Assembly (NCBI GenBank): GCA_900095095.1
Contig: FMBT01000359.1
Span: forward strand, 124,001 to 188,000
Direction: 5' to 3'
Length of the DNA stretch: 64,000 nt
Origin: Fragilariopsis cylindrus CCMP1102
Taxonomy: Eukaryota > Bacillariophyta > Bacillariophyceae > Bacillariales > Bacillariaceae
Made by a program: the position numbers and the translations under genes. Positions 1 to 10,009 of the stretch are shown in pieces. How positions within the stretch are numbered: position 1 is the stretch's first letter; each line of letters starts with the position of its first letter. The notes below the pieces were generated by a model, which made no database searches, was not told the origin of the DNA, and saw only the letters and a list, made by a program, of their open reading frames with translations.

Positions 1-2
1 CA

Positions 3-1532
3 GCAGCACGCCGTGGTCGTAGTGGTAAATTTAATATACAAATACCGGTACAACAACCCGACGAAACGAAAAAGACAATCAACCATCAACATCAGAATCA
101 GAATCAGAATCAACATCGACATGATGTGACATTGATTCATCAGACGAAAAATATATTCGATAATAGTAATAATAATAACGAAGAAATTCAATTGATTGTT
201 CCGGAAAAAGAACAATCCTTTTATCAAAACCCAACAACATCGATATTAGCTGTGCTTGCCGTATTCGCCAGCATATCATCGGTGGATAGTAATAGGAATG
301 GCGTTACTTCATTATTTTCACTACTGCTCAATAGTGTACCAGCTGTAGTAACAGAATCATTTGTTGCTCTGGCTTGCTCTATCATTGTTGTATCAATGGT
401 AACAGCGATGGTAGAAACTATGACAATGACTCCAACATTTAACGGCAGCGGTTCACAAGAACGGTTTGATCAGTCGACATTTACTGGTCGATTCTTTAAA
501 ATGTTATTAGGATGTGATCCACGTTTACTATTATACAATGAAGAAGAAGTTCGACAATGTTTAGCTATCACAAAAAATTACCAAGATTATTATAATAATC
601 ATATTCCACAACCACAACAAGGTAATAATAATAATACTAAGAAAGAAATTGATCGGATGTTATGGGAAGCGAAACGTATTGCAGATTCGGCCTTACATCC
701 CGACACAGAAGAATGGATCCCACGTCCCTTCCGTATGTCCGGATACTTACCCTTCAATGGACCCATTTGTGTAGCAATGGTCGTGGCACCCACCACCACC
801 GCCTTATTGTTTTGGTCTTGGTTAAATCAAAGTCAGAATGCATTAGTTAATTATTACAATCGGTCAAGCAGCAGTAGTAGTAGTAGTAGTAATAGTAGTA
901 GCTCTTCATCAGCATCAACGAAGATACAGACACAGACTACTACTACTACTAACAACAATAAAAATGACATTGACACAATCCTTCCTCTTGTGAAGAGTTA
1001 TGCAGTGGCTGTTGGTACAGCACTCATGATTGCCTTTGGTCTGGATCACATGGTTCATAGTAATTTTGATGGTGAACAAGCAACCTCTATTGCACGCTTC
1101 ATCTCATTCCCCAGTGCTATTATTGCCTCCAGTTTAAATTGTTTTATTGTTCGAAGTCCAGAAATTGATACGGGTATACCCTTACTCGATGAACATGGTC
1201 AAAATACTATTTTACCGGGTGAAACATCCCAAATTGCCGCACGGTATGGTGTGTATGCCACCACCGCCTCGAGAGCCATTTTACAAGTACCGACCTTTTG
1301 TATCCCACCCTTACTACTCGATTCGTCACTACTACCCTTAAAGGACTACGTCCAATGTAATCCATCGACCGAAGTACCAATCACGACATTTTTATTACTA
1401 GTAAGTTTTGGTATTGGATTACCAATCGTGATTGGGTTATTGCCTCAACTGAGCAAGATTCATGTCAAGGATGTGGAAGCAAAATATGCCAATCTTGGAT
1501 ATGAAGAATTTTATTTTGATAAGGGACTTTGA
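3..1532 (+). CDS. SFXN: Sideroflexin (mitochondrial serine-transporter family), 5' partial
   Basis: Sideroflexins are multi-pass inner mitochondrial membrane proteins; human SFXN1 imports serine for one-carbon metabolism. Family signatures are visible: the N-terminal FDQSTFTGRF block followed by DPR, the SALHPDTEEW segment (family HPDTGE), FWSWLNQSQNALVNYYNRS (family FWQWxNQSFNAxVNYTNRS), the central TALMIAFGL segment, and the C-terminal FDKGL ending (family FNKGL). A Ser-rich run near residue 250 and an Asn/Thr run interrupt the loop after NYYNRS. The frame is open to the left window edge and contains no ATG before codon SMVTAM, so the true start lies outside the window or in an upstream exon; GTG at 126 is not a credible start. 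About 100 residues before the family domain are extra, with a hydrophobic stretch before FDQST, possibly targeting sequence. Convergent with TRM5, 295 bp apart. Confidence 0.9.
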   Translation, partial: AARRGRSGKFNIQIPVQQPDETKKTINHQHQNQNQNQHRHDVTLIHQTKNIFDNSNNNNEEIQLIVPEKEQSFYQNPTTSILAVLAVFASISSVDSNRNGVTSLFSLLLNSVPAVVTESFVALACSIIVVSMVTAMVETMTMTPTFNGSGSQERFDQSTFTGRFFKMLLGCDPRLLLYNEEEVRQCLAITKNYQDYYNNHIPQPQQGNNNNTKKEIDRMLWEAKRIADSALHPDTEEWIPRPFRMSGYLPFNGPICVAMVVAPTTTALLFWSWLNQSQNALVNYYNRSSSSSSSSSNSSSSSSASTKIQTQTTTTTNNNKNDIDTILPLVKSYAVAVGTALMIAFGLDHMVHSNFDGEQATSIARFISFPSAIIASSLNCFIVRSPEIDTGIPLLDEHGQNTILPGETSQIAARYGVYATTASRAILQVPTFCIPPLLLDSSLLPLKDYVQCNPSTEVPITTFLLLVSFGIGLPIVIGLLPQLSKIHVKDVEAKYANLGYEEFYFDKGL

Positions 1533-1827
1533 GTTAGTTAGAAACTTCCTAATAGCTAAGTTAGTTGAGATGATTTCGATTATTATGATTCCGCAAAAAA
1601 AACAACCAACACGACGATATACAAATACCGCATATATATAACGGAACGGACTTGAAGCATCCTATAATTAGCTGAAAGCAAATTAAGAAATTAAAAAAAA
1701 TGATTAAATATTCCTGTTTAGTTTAAAGAAAGCAGTCACGATTCTGAATATTTTTTTTATGTCTTATCTAAATACTTCAAGTACTGTAGTAGGACTAGCA
1801 ATATACGACTATAGTCCTAGTAGTATA

Positions 1828-3699
1828 TTAGCAGTCCGTCTTCCTTCTTTTATTAGAATCCGATTCTTTTTCTTCCTGATCTTTTGCTGCTTCTTCTTCT
1901 TCGTTACTAATTATTTGGATCCGTGATAATCCTGACACAGCTTTCGGCAATCGGAAACTAACACAGTACATATTTTTATTTGGTGCCACATCCCGTACCG
2001 GATAGATCGTCACATTATCCAATTTTTCATCGAGTGAACATCCCAAAGCGGTTTCCATTCGATTCCAGATTTCTGTTCTGGATTCTTGTATGTCTTTGGG
2101 GGCGAAACAATGGACGTGTATTTGTGGTTGTTGTTGCGAGAGACTACTCGTAGTAGGATATCCCCGAAATGCGTCAAGAAATTCCAGAGCCGTGGCGGGT
2201 AGATTCATAATATAATGATCTGGACGGATTTTCCGATCTTGTAATTGATGACAAAAAGCCCTGGCATCCATGTTGTATATATACAACTTGCAAGATTGTG
2301 GTGATTTATTCCACTCTACCAAATCATTATTACAATTAATGTAATCGCATTTGTTCCGTTTCGCGTTAATGACTAGATATTCATACGAGGAAGGATTCAA
2401 ATCGTTCGCGTACACCTCTATAGGAAGTGAAGCATTATGCGTATTATCAGGCATCGTCTTTGTTGTTCCCGTCGTGAGCAGCGGAATAGGCATCATCATC
2501 TTTGTTCCCGCCGTGAGTGGAATAGCAAAGGGTCCAATTCCTGCCATTAAATCTGCCACGATGACACTGACACTACTGACTTGTTGTGGTTCTGTTTTAA
2601 TTTTAATTCTATTCACAGCATCTTGTTGAATCAATTGCACCAATCGACGATGTTCTCCACCTAACCGTGAATTCCAATATACTTTCCGAAAATCTAATCG
2701 ATATTCGCATCCTTCTTCTTTCACCACAACATCACTCCAATTATTATCATTATCATCATCATCATCATTAGAATTACCATTAATACCATTACTAGTAGCA
2801 ATAATTTCCATTCCAAATGTACGGTACTTCGTATCAATCGAACCTAATTTATTTACCACCGTTTGAATTCTGGGTGAATTTTTTTCGAGTAATACTTTCC
2901 CCACCAGATACTTGTAGGGTAATAATTCCTTCCGTAAATTAACATGTGCCAGATGTCCTACTGCCTCAAATGCGGATGGAATTTCTTGGATACCCTCTGG
3001 TACTAATAATCTGGTCAGTATTTCTTCGGTGGTCCAATCCTCATAGGACAGAGTAATGGTATGACGACCGAGCCGACAATTATTATTGCCATTGTCTTCT
3101 TCTTCTTCTTCTAGTAATGATTTCAAGATATCATTCATCTTCGTGTTATTATTACCAATATCGGTCGTCGGCGTCGGCGTCGTCGTCGACGATGATGATG
3201 GAATGCAACTAATACCCGATCGTTTTGGATCGAGAACAATTTTTCGATAAGCCTTTCGGTTTTCGTTGGCACTACTCAAATACAAATCATCATCGTCACC
3301 ATCGTCAGCAGACAATTCGACAATCACAGACAGCAATGGTCGACATAACATCATTGATTTCAATTTTTGTCGTAATTCATTCGTTCGTCGAACAGGAACA
3401 ATCAATGCCGGAAAGTCCATCGAAACCTCAAAGGAAGATATTGGTGGAAAATCTGTCACGGGATACACATAACTATTGTTGTTGTTGTCGTCCTTGTTGT
3501 TGCTGTATTTACTATTATTCTCATTTTCGTTGCCATCTAGGATTGTCGTCGACGACGACGATGATGACAATGATACTGGTAGTGGTTTCGGTGGAAGTAA
3601 TGACGATAACGTCACAAAATCGAAAATAGAGAAAGACGGTACTGAAGAATCATTGTCGTTGGTGTTCCTTTCACTTTTGTTTCGTTTCTTTTTCGTCAT
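1828..3699 (-). CDS. TRM5: tRNA (guanine37-N1)-methyltransferase Trm5
   Basis: Trm5 uses S-adenosylmethionine to methylate N1 of G37 next to the anticodon, which prevents frameshifting; it acts in cytosol/nucleus and mitochondria. The 623-residue protein has a low-complexity N-terminus (Ser, Asn, Asp runs to about residue 85), the Trm5-specific segment PSAFEAVGHLAHVNLR (about 241-256) followed by YKYLVGKVLLEKN, the domain-2 block around residues 330-360 (YRLDFRKVYWNSRLGGEHRR), a SAM-binding VADLMAGIGPFAIPLT motif and the NLPATALEFLDAF catalytic-loop motif (family NLPxxA). It is longer than yeast Trm5 (499 aa) because of acidic and Asn-rich insertions. The ATG start at 3699 precedes a lysine-rich MTKKKRNK segment. 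It is one uninterrupted exon. The assignment is firm; which compartment it serves is not clear. Confidence 0.95.
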   Translation of the reverse strand: MTKKKRNKSERNTNDNDSSVPSFSIFDFVTLSSLLPPKPLPVSLSSSSSSTTILDGNENENNSKYSNNKDDNNNNSYVYPVTDFPPISSFEVSMDFPALIVPVRRTNELRQKLKSMMLCRPLLSVIVELSADDGDDDDLYLSSANENRKAYRKIVLDPKRSGISCIPSSSSTTTPTPTTDIGNNNTKMNDILKSLLEEEEEDNGNNNCRLGRHTITLSYEDWTTEEILTRLLVPEGIQEIPSAFEAVGHLAHVNLRKELLPYKYLVGKVLLEKNSPRIQTVVNKLGSIDTKYRTFGMEIIATSNGINGNSNDDDDDNDNNWSDVVVKEEGCEYRLDFRKVYWNSRLGGEHRRLVQLIQQDAVNRIKIKTEPQQVSSVSVIVADLMAGIGPFAIPLTAGTKMMMPIPLLTTGTTKTMPDNTHNASLPIEVYANDLNPSSYEYLVINAKRNKCDYINCNNDLVEWNKSPQSCKLYIYNMDARAFCHQLQDRKIRPDHYIMNLPATALEFLDAFRGYPTTSSLSQQQPQIHVHCFAPKDIQESRTEIWNRMETALGCSLDEKLDNVTIYPVRDVAPNKNMYCVSFRLPKAVSGLSRIQIISNEEEEAAKDQEEKESDSNKRRKTDC

Positions 3700-5131
3700 T
3701 GTATGTATGTAATGATTTGCTTAGTATGGACAACTTAACTTTTATATTATAGAGAGAGAGTATTGGTCGCCGTTCCCTGATCTGTATTATCACGTAATGA
3801 GACTCTGACCTCTGGTTACTTTTTTGTGTTCCAGTATAAAATGAATAATTTGACAATCCATAAGAATCCGCATTTTCAAATTATCGATCGAATCTTTTTA
3901 GTGGTTCACGTCTGTCCTACGTTCAGCCGCTAATCAATTTCGATTTTTTTAACTTACATTTGTTGAAAGAATGCAATAATGCAATACTGCAATGAAGACT
4001 GTTATGTTGCTGTTTCTGGAATGGTTTCCCATCCCATCCCATCCCATTCAGATATTAGACTTGCTTCCCACCACATTCAATCCTTGTCTTTGAAAATCCT
4101 TCTATGGTACATCAAAAACTATTTCCAGTCAGATGCAAGGATTGAATTGTTCAAGCTCCTACCAGCCTAGACTACTACATAATAAGGCAAGTTGGGTAAT
4201 TTGATTCACATAAAACATAAATTAAAGTTATAAGCTATAGTACTACAGATATGTAAAGATCTTCTTTCCGTGAGTAGAACTACCATGTGTAGTATACTTG
4301 TGCCAATTATTCTCCAACAGTAATTTGGCTGTACAGACTTACAGACACTCTGAGTACCTCTATCTCTTTCACACTTAAGTAGAATGGTGAAGGAAGCAAT
4401 TCTAATAATATCTGAATAGGATGTGATGGCAAACCATTTCAGCAACAGCAATCTAATCTACACCAATTTTAACATATACCAATTCTATGTTCTATAATAT
4501 AAAGTGGTGAAAAAACACAGTGTCTTTTATATATCATCGATCATTGACAGTATTTTTGATTGCTGATACCTCAGTACAAATCAGCTTTTACAAGCTGCTT
4601 ATTATGTAGTATTATTGCAAGCACTACCTCTAACTGATGAATTTGGTTTTACTTAGCTCATTCAAGGCCTTTTTTGCTAAGCTAAGATAATTAAAAAATA
4701 TATAATAATGCAAACAATACGTTGGAGTAGATTCATAGCTCTTTTCATTCTAGTTGGTAGAAGTTGTTTCAACAAGTGAGATTACATTGTCTACTGCTGA
4801 TAGGATCGGAGATGGCAGAACTTAGATACTTTTCATTTGTAAAGAGTACCTCAATGAATATGCGCTCAATAACCTGTAGGAGGAGTGACCTAATGATCCA
4901 ATGAAAGAGGAGTAAGCAGAGTCTCTTGAAAGGAACATAGCTCAAACATTCTACTATGTATGCTAAGTAGCCAATTCGTTGCCTTGACAGACACAACGAG
5001 GACGAGGCTAATTAGCACGGAAGCTAATAGTTGGTGGGTGACACCAGGAGTAGTAAAAGAACAAATGCGTCACGGTATTCTAGATCTTAATGTTAATTAA
5101 ATGAATAGAAGTTTTATGGAATGTTATCATT
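3700..5131. other. Intergenic, no gene seen
   Basis: About 1.4 kb AT-rich DNA between two minus-strand genes. Only short unrelated open frames occur. A short tandem TCCCA run lies near 4028-4047. The part near 3700 should hold the TRM5 promoter, but no specific motif is supportable. Confidence 0.5.
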
Positions 5132-6817
5132 CTACATAAGTGAAACTTCTGGGAGAGATAATGGATCAAACATCCGGATTGTATCCTGACCATTAGTTGG
5201 TGGGGGTTCGTTTCTATTTGTGTTGTGTATCCATTTATTCCATAGTGCATGTATAGTGGGATCAAGTTTACTAGCTTTACTCGATGACGCCTGATCACAT
5301 CCAATCATATTCGCATATCGTAAAATCAGATCCATTTCTGGACGACGGCTATCATCATAATTTTCTAGTCCTCTCATTAGCCAAACCATAGAATTGTCGT
5401 CGTCATCATTCTTTTCCTTCTCCTTGTCATCTACATAATGTTGTTTTCTGTAAGCTGACGTAATTGATTCGACCAATGAAGCTGCACTTCCAATCGCTTG
5501 ATTAGCACCCATTCCTAATGTCGGATGCATTGCGTGGGCGCTATCTCCGAGAAGTGCAACACGTCCACCTGGACTTAGCCACGTCGTGGCGGGTAAACGA
5601 CCAATAATAGCTCGTTCGAAAATCAATTCTTCGGGCAATTCCTTCAGAACGTTAAATACAGTAGTATTCATTTGAACAGTAGAAAGTAGTGCAGCTTTCA
5701 CTCCGGATAAGCCTAGACCTCCTCTTCCACCGGAAATCGCCATTGCCTTTTCCGTATCAGAAACACGGAACTGGAAAAAGGTATGATTTGCACCACAATC
5801 ATTGACGAAAGCAGTCCAACGGGGTGGACCAGATGTTGTATCTTCGCCTCTACCTTCATAGGAGATACGTTTTACACCATTTGAATATGGTCGTGCATCT
5901 TTGGGAAGGGAATCGGTACTTACGACTGCATTCCAATTCATTTGCCCAAAGTATACAGGCTTATCAGATGGGTGCATGGTTCGTCTCACAGATGAAAATG
6001 TCCCATCGGCACCTATCACAATTTAGCTTTAACAATATTTCCATTTTCAAACAACAGAAATACACCACCATCATCATCATCATCATCATCATTCGTCCCT
6101 ATCATTTCCTTGTATGATAAAAGACTATGATCAGTTACAACATGTCTCGATTACGTCAACATCGTCAGCATTGTTCTCGAAACTACTTGAACTGCTGCTT
6201 CGTTTCTTTAGCACATCATTCAGCACATTAGCAAGAATGGAACGGAGTGCATGCCAACGAATCAAAGTGGTATCGGGATATGCTTTATTCATATCAATTT
6301 CCCTAATGATGGTTTCGATGCCATTATTATTACTGCCATTATGCACAACACTCACGAAACCCTTTTCGTATGAGCATCCGCCTTTGCGAACCAGGTTGGG
6401 TAAATCGGGATGGATTCTTTCAAGAAAGGTTTTACCACATGGCCAGATTGAAAGCATTCCAGAACTTGATTCACGTAGTTTCGGATCACGTTCATAAATA
6501 CGAATTTTGCAAGAAGAAGAAGAAGCAATATCAGTAGATCTTGAAAGTCCAATTGCGGTGACAAGACCAGCATGACCGGCACCAATAATTGCAATATCAA
6601 CACATGTATAATTCTTTCTACTGTTGTTATTATCTGGAGGATCATCAAGTCCCTCCCACCATTCATTTCCCTCTTCGTCGTTCGAGCATTCTAGTAGGTC
6701 TTGTTGTTCTACGCCTAATGTTCCCCATTCTGGAAATACTGATGCTGTATCTCTTAAGGCATTGACAATCTGGATACAACATACCAGTCTGATCAGCAGA
6801 ATATTTCTACCTTTCAT
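5132..6817 (-). pseudogene. FAD-dependent monooxygenase, frame disrupted in the middle
   Basis: This is a UbiH/zeaxanthin-epoxidase/salicylate-hydroxylase-type flavoprotein oxygenase; substrate unknown. The N-terminal part (6131-6817) has a hydrophobic signal-like start (MKGRNILLIRLVCCIQIVNA) and the Rossmann FAD motif IAIIGAGHAGLVTAIGLS with ERDPKLR downstream. The C-terminal part (5132-6019) has the IGADGTFSSVRR motif and the second FAD motif GDSAHAMHPTLGMGANQAI. Between them, 6019-6138 in another frame encodes a 40-residue segment ending FENGNIVKAKL, exactly what the family has before IGADG. So the frame changes twice, near 6133-6140 (one extra base or two missing) and near 6019 (one base missing), and the outer parts are in the same frame. 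A 126-nt GT-AG intron (6013-6138) would also fit arithmetically, but it would remove part of the conserved VIGADG motif, so I prefer indels (mutation or assembly error). Confidence 0.8.
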
Positions 6818-7558
6818 TTTCTTTGCTTTTCGATGTCAGATTGTCAGATTGTCGTATCGAGTATATGTCTTACAACAGTATTATGTATTACTGACTTCAG
6901 TACAGTATCAATAGAGTATACCTACTGTACCAGCTCGTCTCTTTATTAGTCAATTTTATCTTCTAAATACACCCTTTCACACATCACAACTTTCGAACTT
7001 TCGTCGAAATATAATTATAAAATTGCTTGAATTGTTAGGGTGAATGCGTGCGCCAAGTAAATCACACATCATAACTTCGAACCTACATCAACGATGCGAA
7101 GGTGTAATCACTGTTCTCTTTTGTTCCAAGCTGATCAATCAATCGTATCACAAGCCATATTTGAATATCGATACTAGTATATTGAATATATTAATATTGA
7201 TACACTGAATGAGAAGTATTGAGTTTTGTATTGTTGTCACGAATGAAATCATGCGCGTCTGACAGTACGTCGACCGACATGATATATATTATGAAAGAGA
7301 ACACAAAATGAGATACTGAGGTGCGATCGAAAAAAATAGCCTTACTACTAGTATGAAGGAAGGACATCCAAACCACCTGCAGTATGAAACTGTATTTTCT
7401 ATTTCACCAAGTTACTAGTATCTATAATTTATACGAATTGAAACATGCAATTTATATTACTATATCTATATTATATGGTAGTATGTCCTAGCTACTTCAA
7501 AGTAGTAGTATTAGGAATGTGAGCGGGCGGGGAAATAAAGATAGATATTAATTAGGGG
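6818..7558. other. Intergenic, no gene seen
   Basis: 740 bp of AT-rich sequence between two minus-strand genes; it must contain the upstream region of the monooxygenase gene and the 3' end of the GNAT-MYND gene. Short TAC/GTA palindromic words (for example near 6890-6935) are the only pattern. Confidence 0.4.
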
Positions 7559-8995
7559 TCAATCAAATAGTAACCTACCATCCTCAAGCATCAATCCCTC
7601 CTGGATTAATTTCTTTTTAATTTTTTCTCTTGATTTTCCACACCATTTTTTATGCCGATTCCAATCATTTCTCTGACAGTGTGCTCCACAATAAAAGGCT
7701 ACACTACAACTATTACATCGAAATAAATCAGTGCCGGGTGCACCAATTCGACTACAAAACATACAAATACGCTTGCAACTTTTTTCACGCATATGATGCC
7801 CCCGACCAATTTTCGGCATTTTTTTTAATAACGAATCATGGGTACGGATGGTCGGTGATAATTCTTCTATTGGTAGGAGTTTGATATATTTAATGGCCTC
7901 CTCATCCTTGGGACGACGTCCATCTAACATATAACTCAAGACACCCTTTTGTTCTCGTACCGAAAATCCACAATAATCATAAATAAATTCCTTAAAACCC
8001 ACTGGGATCATACTAATACTGTTGTTGTTGGTATTATTATTAGTCTCGTCCTGTTGTCGTGTTTCCACCTCGTTCGTATTTAGTTGTGTGGCCTTGACCA
8101 TCACATACCCCGGAGGAGTATCCGTATTCAAAGATTCGATAGTAAAATTTTCTTCAATATAACATCGTACCCAATACCATAACACTTTGGCAAGTCCTTC
8201 ACCTCTCCGTGATTGCTTTACCGCAATCATTTCTATTGTTGGTCCCATGGATGGATCTAATGATCCATCCTTATACGTCAGATGACATCGAGCAACTTCT
8301 TCCTCTTTTTCAAATAAAGTAAAGCGTGTTGCTAAACCACCATGATCGTCATCGTCACAGTCACTACTACTAGTACCGTCATTATCGTCGACGTCGGGTC
8401 CACAACCGGTCACGGTGATCAGACGAAAACCTTTCTTGAGTTGTTTTTCGATTCGTTCATGACGAATTACTGTTTGAAATCCATGAAATCCTTCACGTTC
8501 TTTTTCATTATTGATAAATGTCTTGATCCAATTCATCCCCGCTTCTGTTGTGGATTGAAATGTAACATACTGACCAACATTCGGATCACAATCATATTTC
8601 TCATCATTGTGTTTTTCCATAGTACCTTCTAGTAATATATTATTGTCCGTCGTAGTATCGTTATTATTGTTATTATAATAATTACGTGTCACTTTTGCTT
8701 TCTTTTTTAATTTTAAATTGTAGACATTTTTCTCTTTATCTTCCTTTACTATCAATTTTATGGAATATTTCTTTTCAAATAGTTTAAAGAATTTACGTAA
8801 CACCAGAACCTTATCACCACTGTCGTCATCATTACAACCGTTGTTCATTATTAAGTACATCGTTGCATGATGATTACGTGGTGTTGGATTAGACGTCCCA
8901 CTTTCCCCCACATAGTCCCAATCAAATGCCCATTCTGTTGGTTCATCCACTACATTAAACCTCCAATCAAAGACAAGATCTTCTCCGTTGGACAT
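7559..8995 (-). CDS. GNAT-like acetyltransferase domain plus C-terminal MYND zinc finger
   Basis: The 478-residue protein ends in a clear MYND zinc finger at about residues 411-452: CMFCSRIG at the first knuckle, FRCNSCSVAFYC, then CQRNDWNRHKKWC. MYND fingers bind Pro-rich partner peptides and occur on SMYD methyltransferases and transcription regulators. The middle of the protein has MIAVKQSRRGEGLAKVLWYW, which fits the acetyl-CoA-binding motif A of GNAT acetyltransferases (Q/RxxGxG/A after a beta strand). The rest is low-complexity (Asn, Asp runs) or unrecognised. No SET domain is visible, so this is not a SMYD enzyme. The ATG at 8995 starts MSNGEDLVF. It is a single exon. The MYND call is strong; the GNAT call is moderate because only motif A is obvious; substrate is unknown. 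Confidence 0.8.
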   Translation of the reverse strand: MSNGEDLVFDWRFNVVDEPTEWAFDWDYVGESGTSNPTPRNHHATMYLIMNNGCNDDDSGDKVLVLRKFFKLFEKKYSIKLIVKEDKEKNVYNLKLKKKAKVTRNYYNNNNNDTTTDNNILLEGTMEKHNDEKYDCDPNVGQYVTFQSTTEAGMNWIKTFINNEKEREGFHGFQTVIRHERIEKQLKKGFRLITVTGCGPDVDDNDGTSSSDCDDDDHGGLATRFTLFEKEEEVARCHLTYKDGSLDPSMGPTIEMIAVKQSRRGEGLAKVLWYWVRCYIEENFTIESLNTDTPPGYVMVKATQLNTNEVETRQQDETNNNTNNNSISMIPVGFKEFIYDYCGFSVREQKGVLSYMLDGRRPKDEEAIKYIKLLPIEELSPTIRTHDSLLKKMPKIGRGHHMREKSCKRICMFCSRIGAPGTDLFRCNSCSVAFYCGAHCQRNDWNRHKKWCGKSREKIKKKLIQEGLMLEDGRLLFD

Positions 8996-10009
8996 AGTAA
9001 TAATACCATTTAAGTTGAAATGCTACCTCTTTTCTTCATATCCTCTCCTACTTCAAGTACTGTAGCTCTCAAATTAAGTATTATTGTGCTACTAGTACGG
9101 TATGTCCAATTTTAAATGAAACTTATGTGTCCATCGTCAAATCTACTGTATTATTGTGCGCTTACTTTTATCGGCATGGGTGGTGTCAAATTAAAAAATT
9201 GAGCAAACTTGCAAAGATTTTTTCATCCCCCCGTATCTCCTGAATTCACTTTTCAAACAAGGATGACAAATAACCTGTCATTTATTCAATAGCAAATATG
9301 ATAAAGAAACAACAGTACTAGGTTTTCTCAAACTACATGGAAAATAGGATCATTTTCAACAGGCTATTTTAAGCATGCCATTTATTCATATATAATATTC
9401 ATAGTTTATTAGTCAGTTGCTCAGTTGCTCAGTACATGATACACAGTAGAGTGAAAAGAATAAGATGAGAATATTAAAAAGATCTTTTGCGCTTTGATGT
9501 CAATGTAATAACACGACGGAAGAAACGATTTAAACGTAAAAAACCAAAAAAATCTTGGTCGTTTCACCTCTCAATCGAAGCCAATACGAATCGAACAGCA
9601 AGATTAACAGCAGCAACAATAACGACAGGACAGGACAACAAAAGGTCTCTGGCTTGGTAGTGAAGGAGGGAAGAGCGGCGAAGAGAATTTGTTTGTTCGC
9701 TCGGTCGCGATTTATTATTCGGTTGGGTGTCCACCGAAAAAGTTCTTCAGATAATACTAAAATTGCGAAGATGTACTTTCTATGCTCCTGACTGGGAATA
9801 ATGTGATGGGCGAAAAAAACAAAAAAGAGAATGTTTCTCTTAATGGATAACAATGTAGAGCTATAATGAATATTGTACTGCATTCGTATCTTATATTGAG
9901 GTGATATCAATCGTACACCTAATAAAGAAAACAGCAAACCCCCTGCTTATCTCCTCCCCCCCCCCCCCCCTTCACGTTTGTCCTCATCATATGCACGCAC
10001 GTATGTTAC
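8996..10009. other. Intergenic with a poly-C tract
   Basis: 1 kb without a supported gene. It contains a C homopolymer of about 16 bases ending at 9970 and AT-rich DNA. The 135-codon minus-strand frame at 9530-9937 has hydrophobic, unstructured content and is not believable as a gene. Confidence 0.4.

Noticed and set aside
6013-6138. GT-AG intron in the FAD monooxygenase gene
   Set aside because: It is arithmetically possible (126 nt) but removes most of the conserved VIGADG motif, while the interval itself encodes family-like sequence in another frame. Kept as the second choice.
9530-9937. 135-codon minus-strand frame in the 9-10 kb spacer
   Set aside because: Hydrophobic, irregular composition and no recognisable domain.
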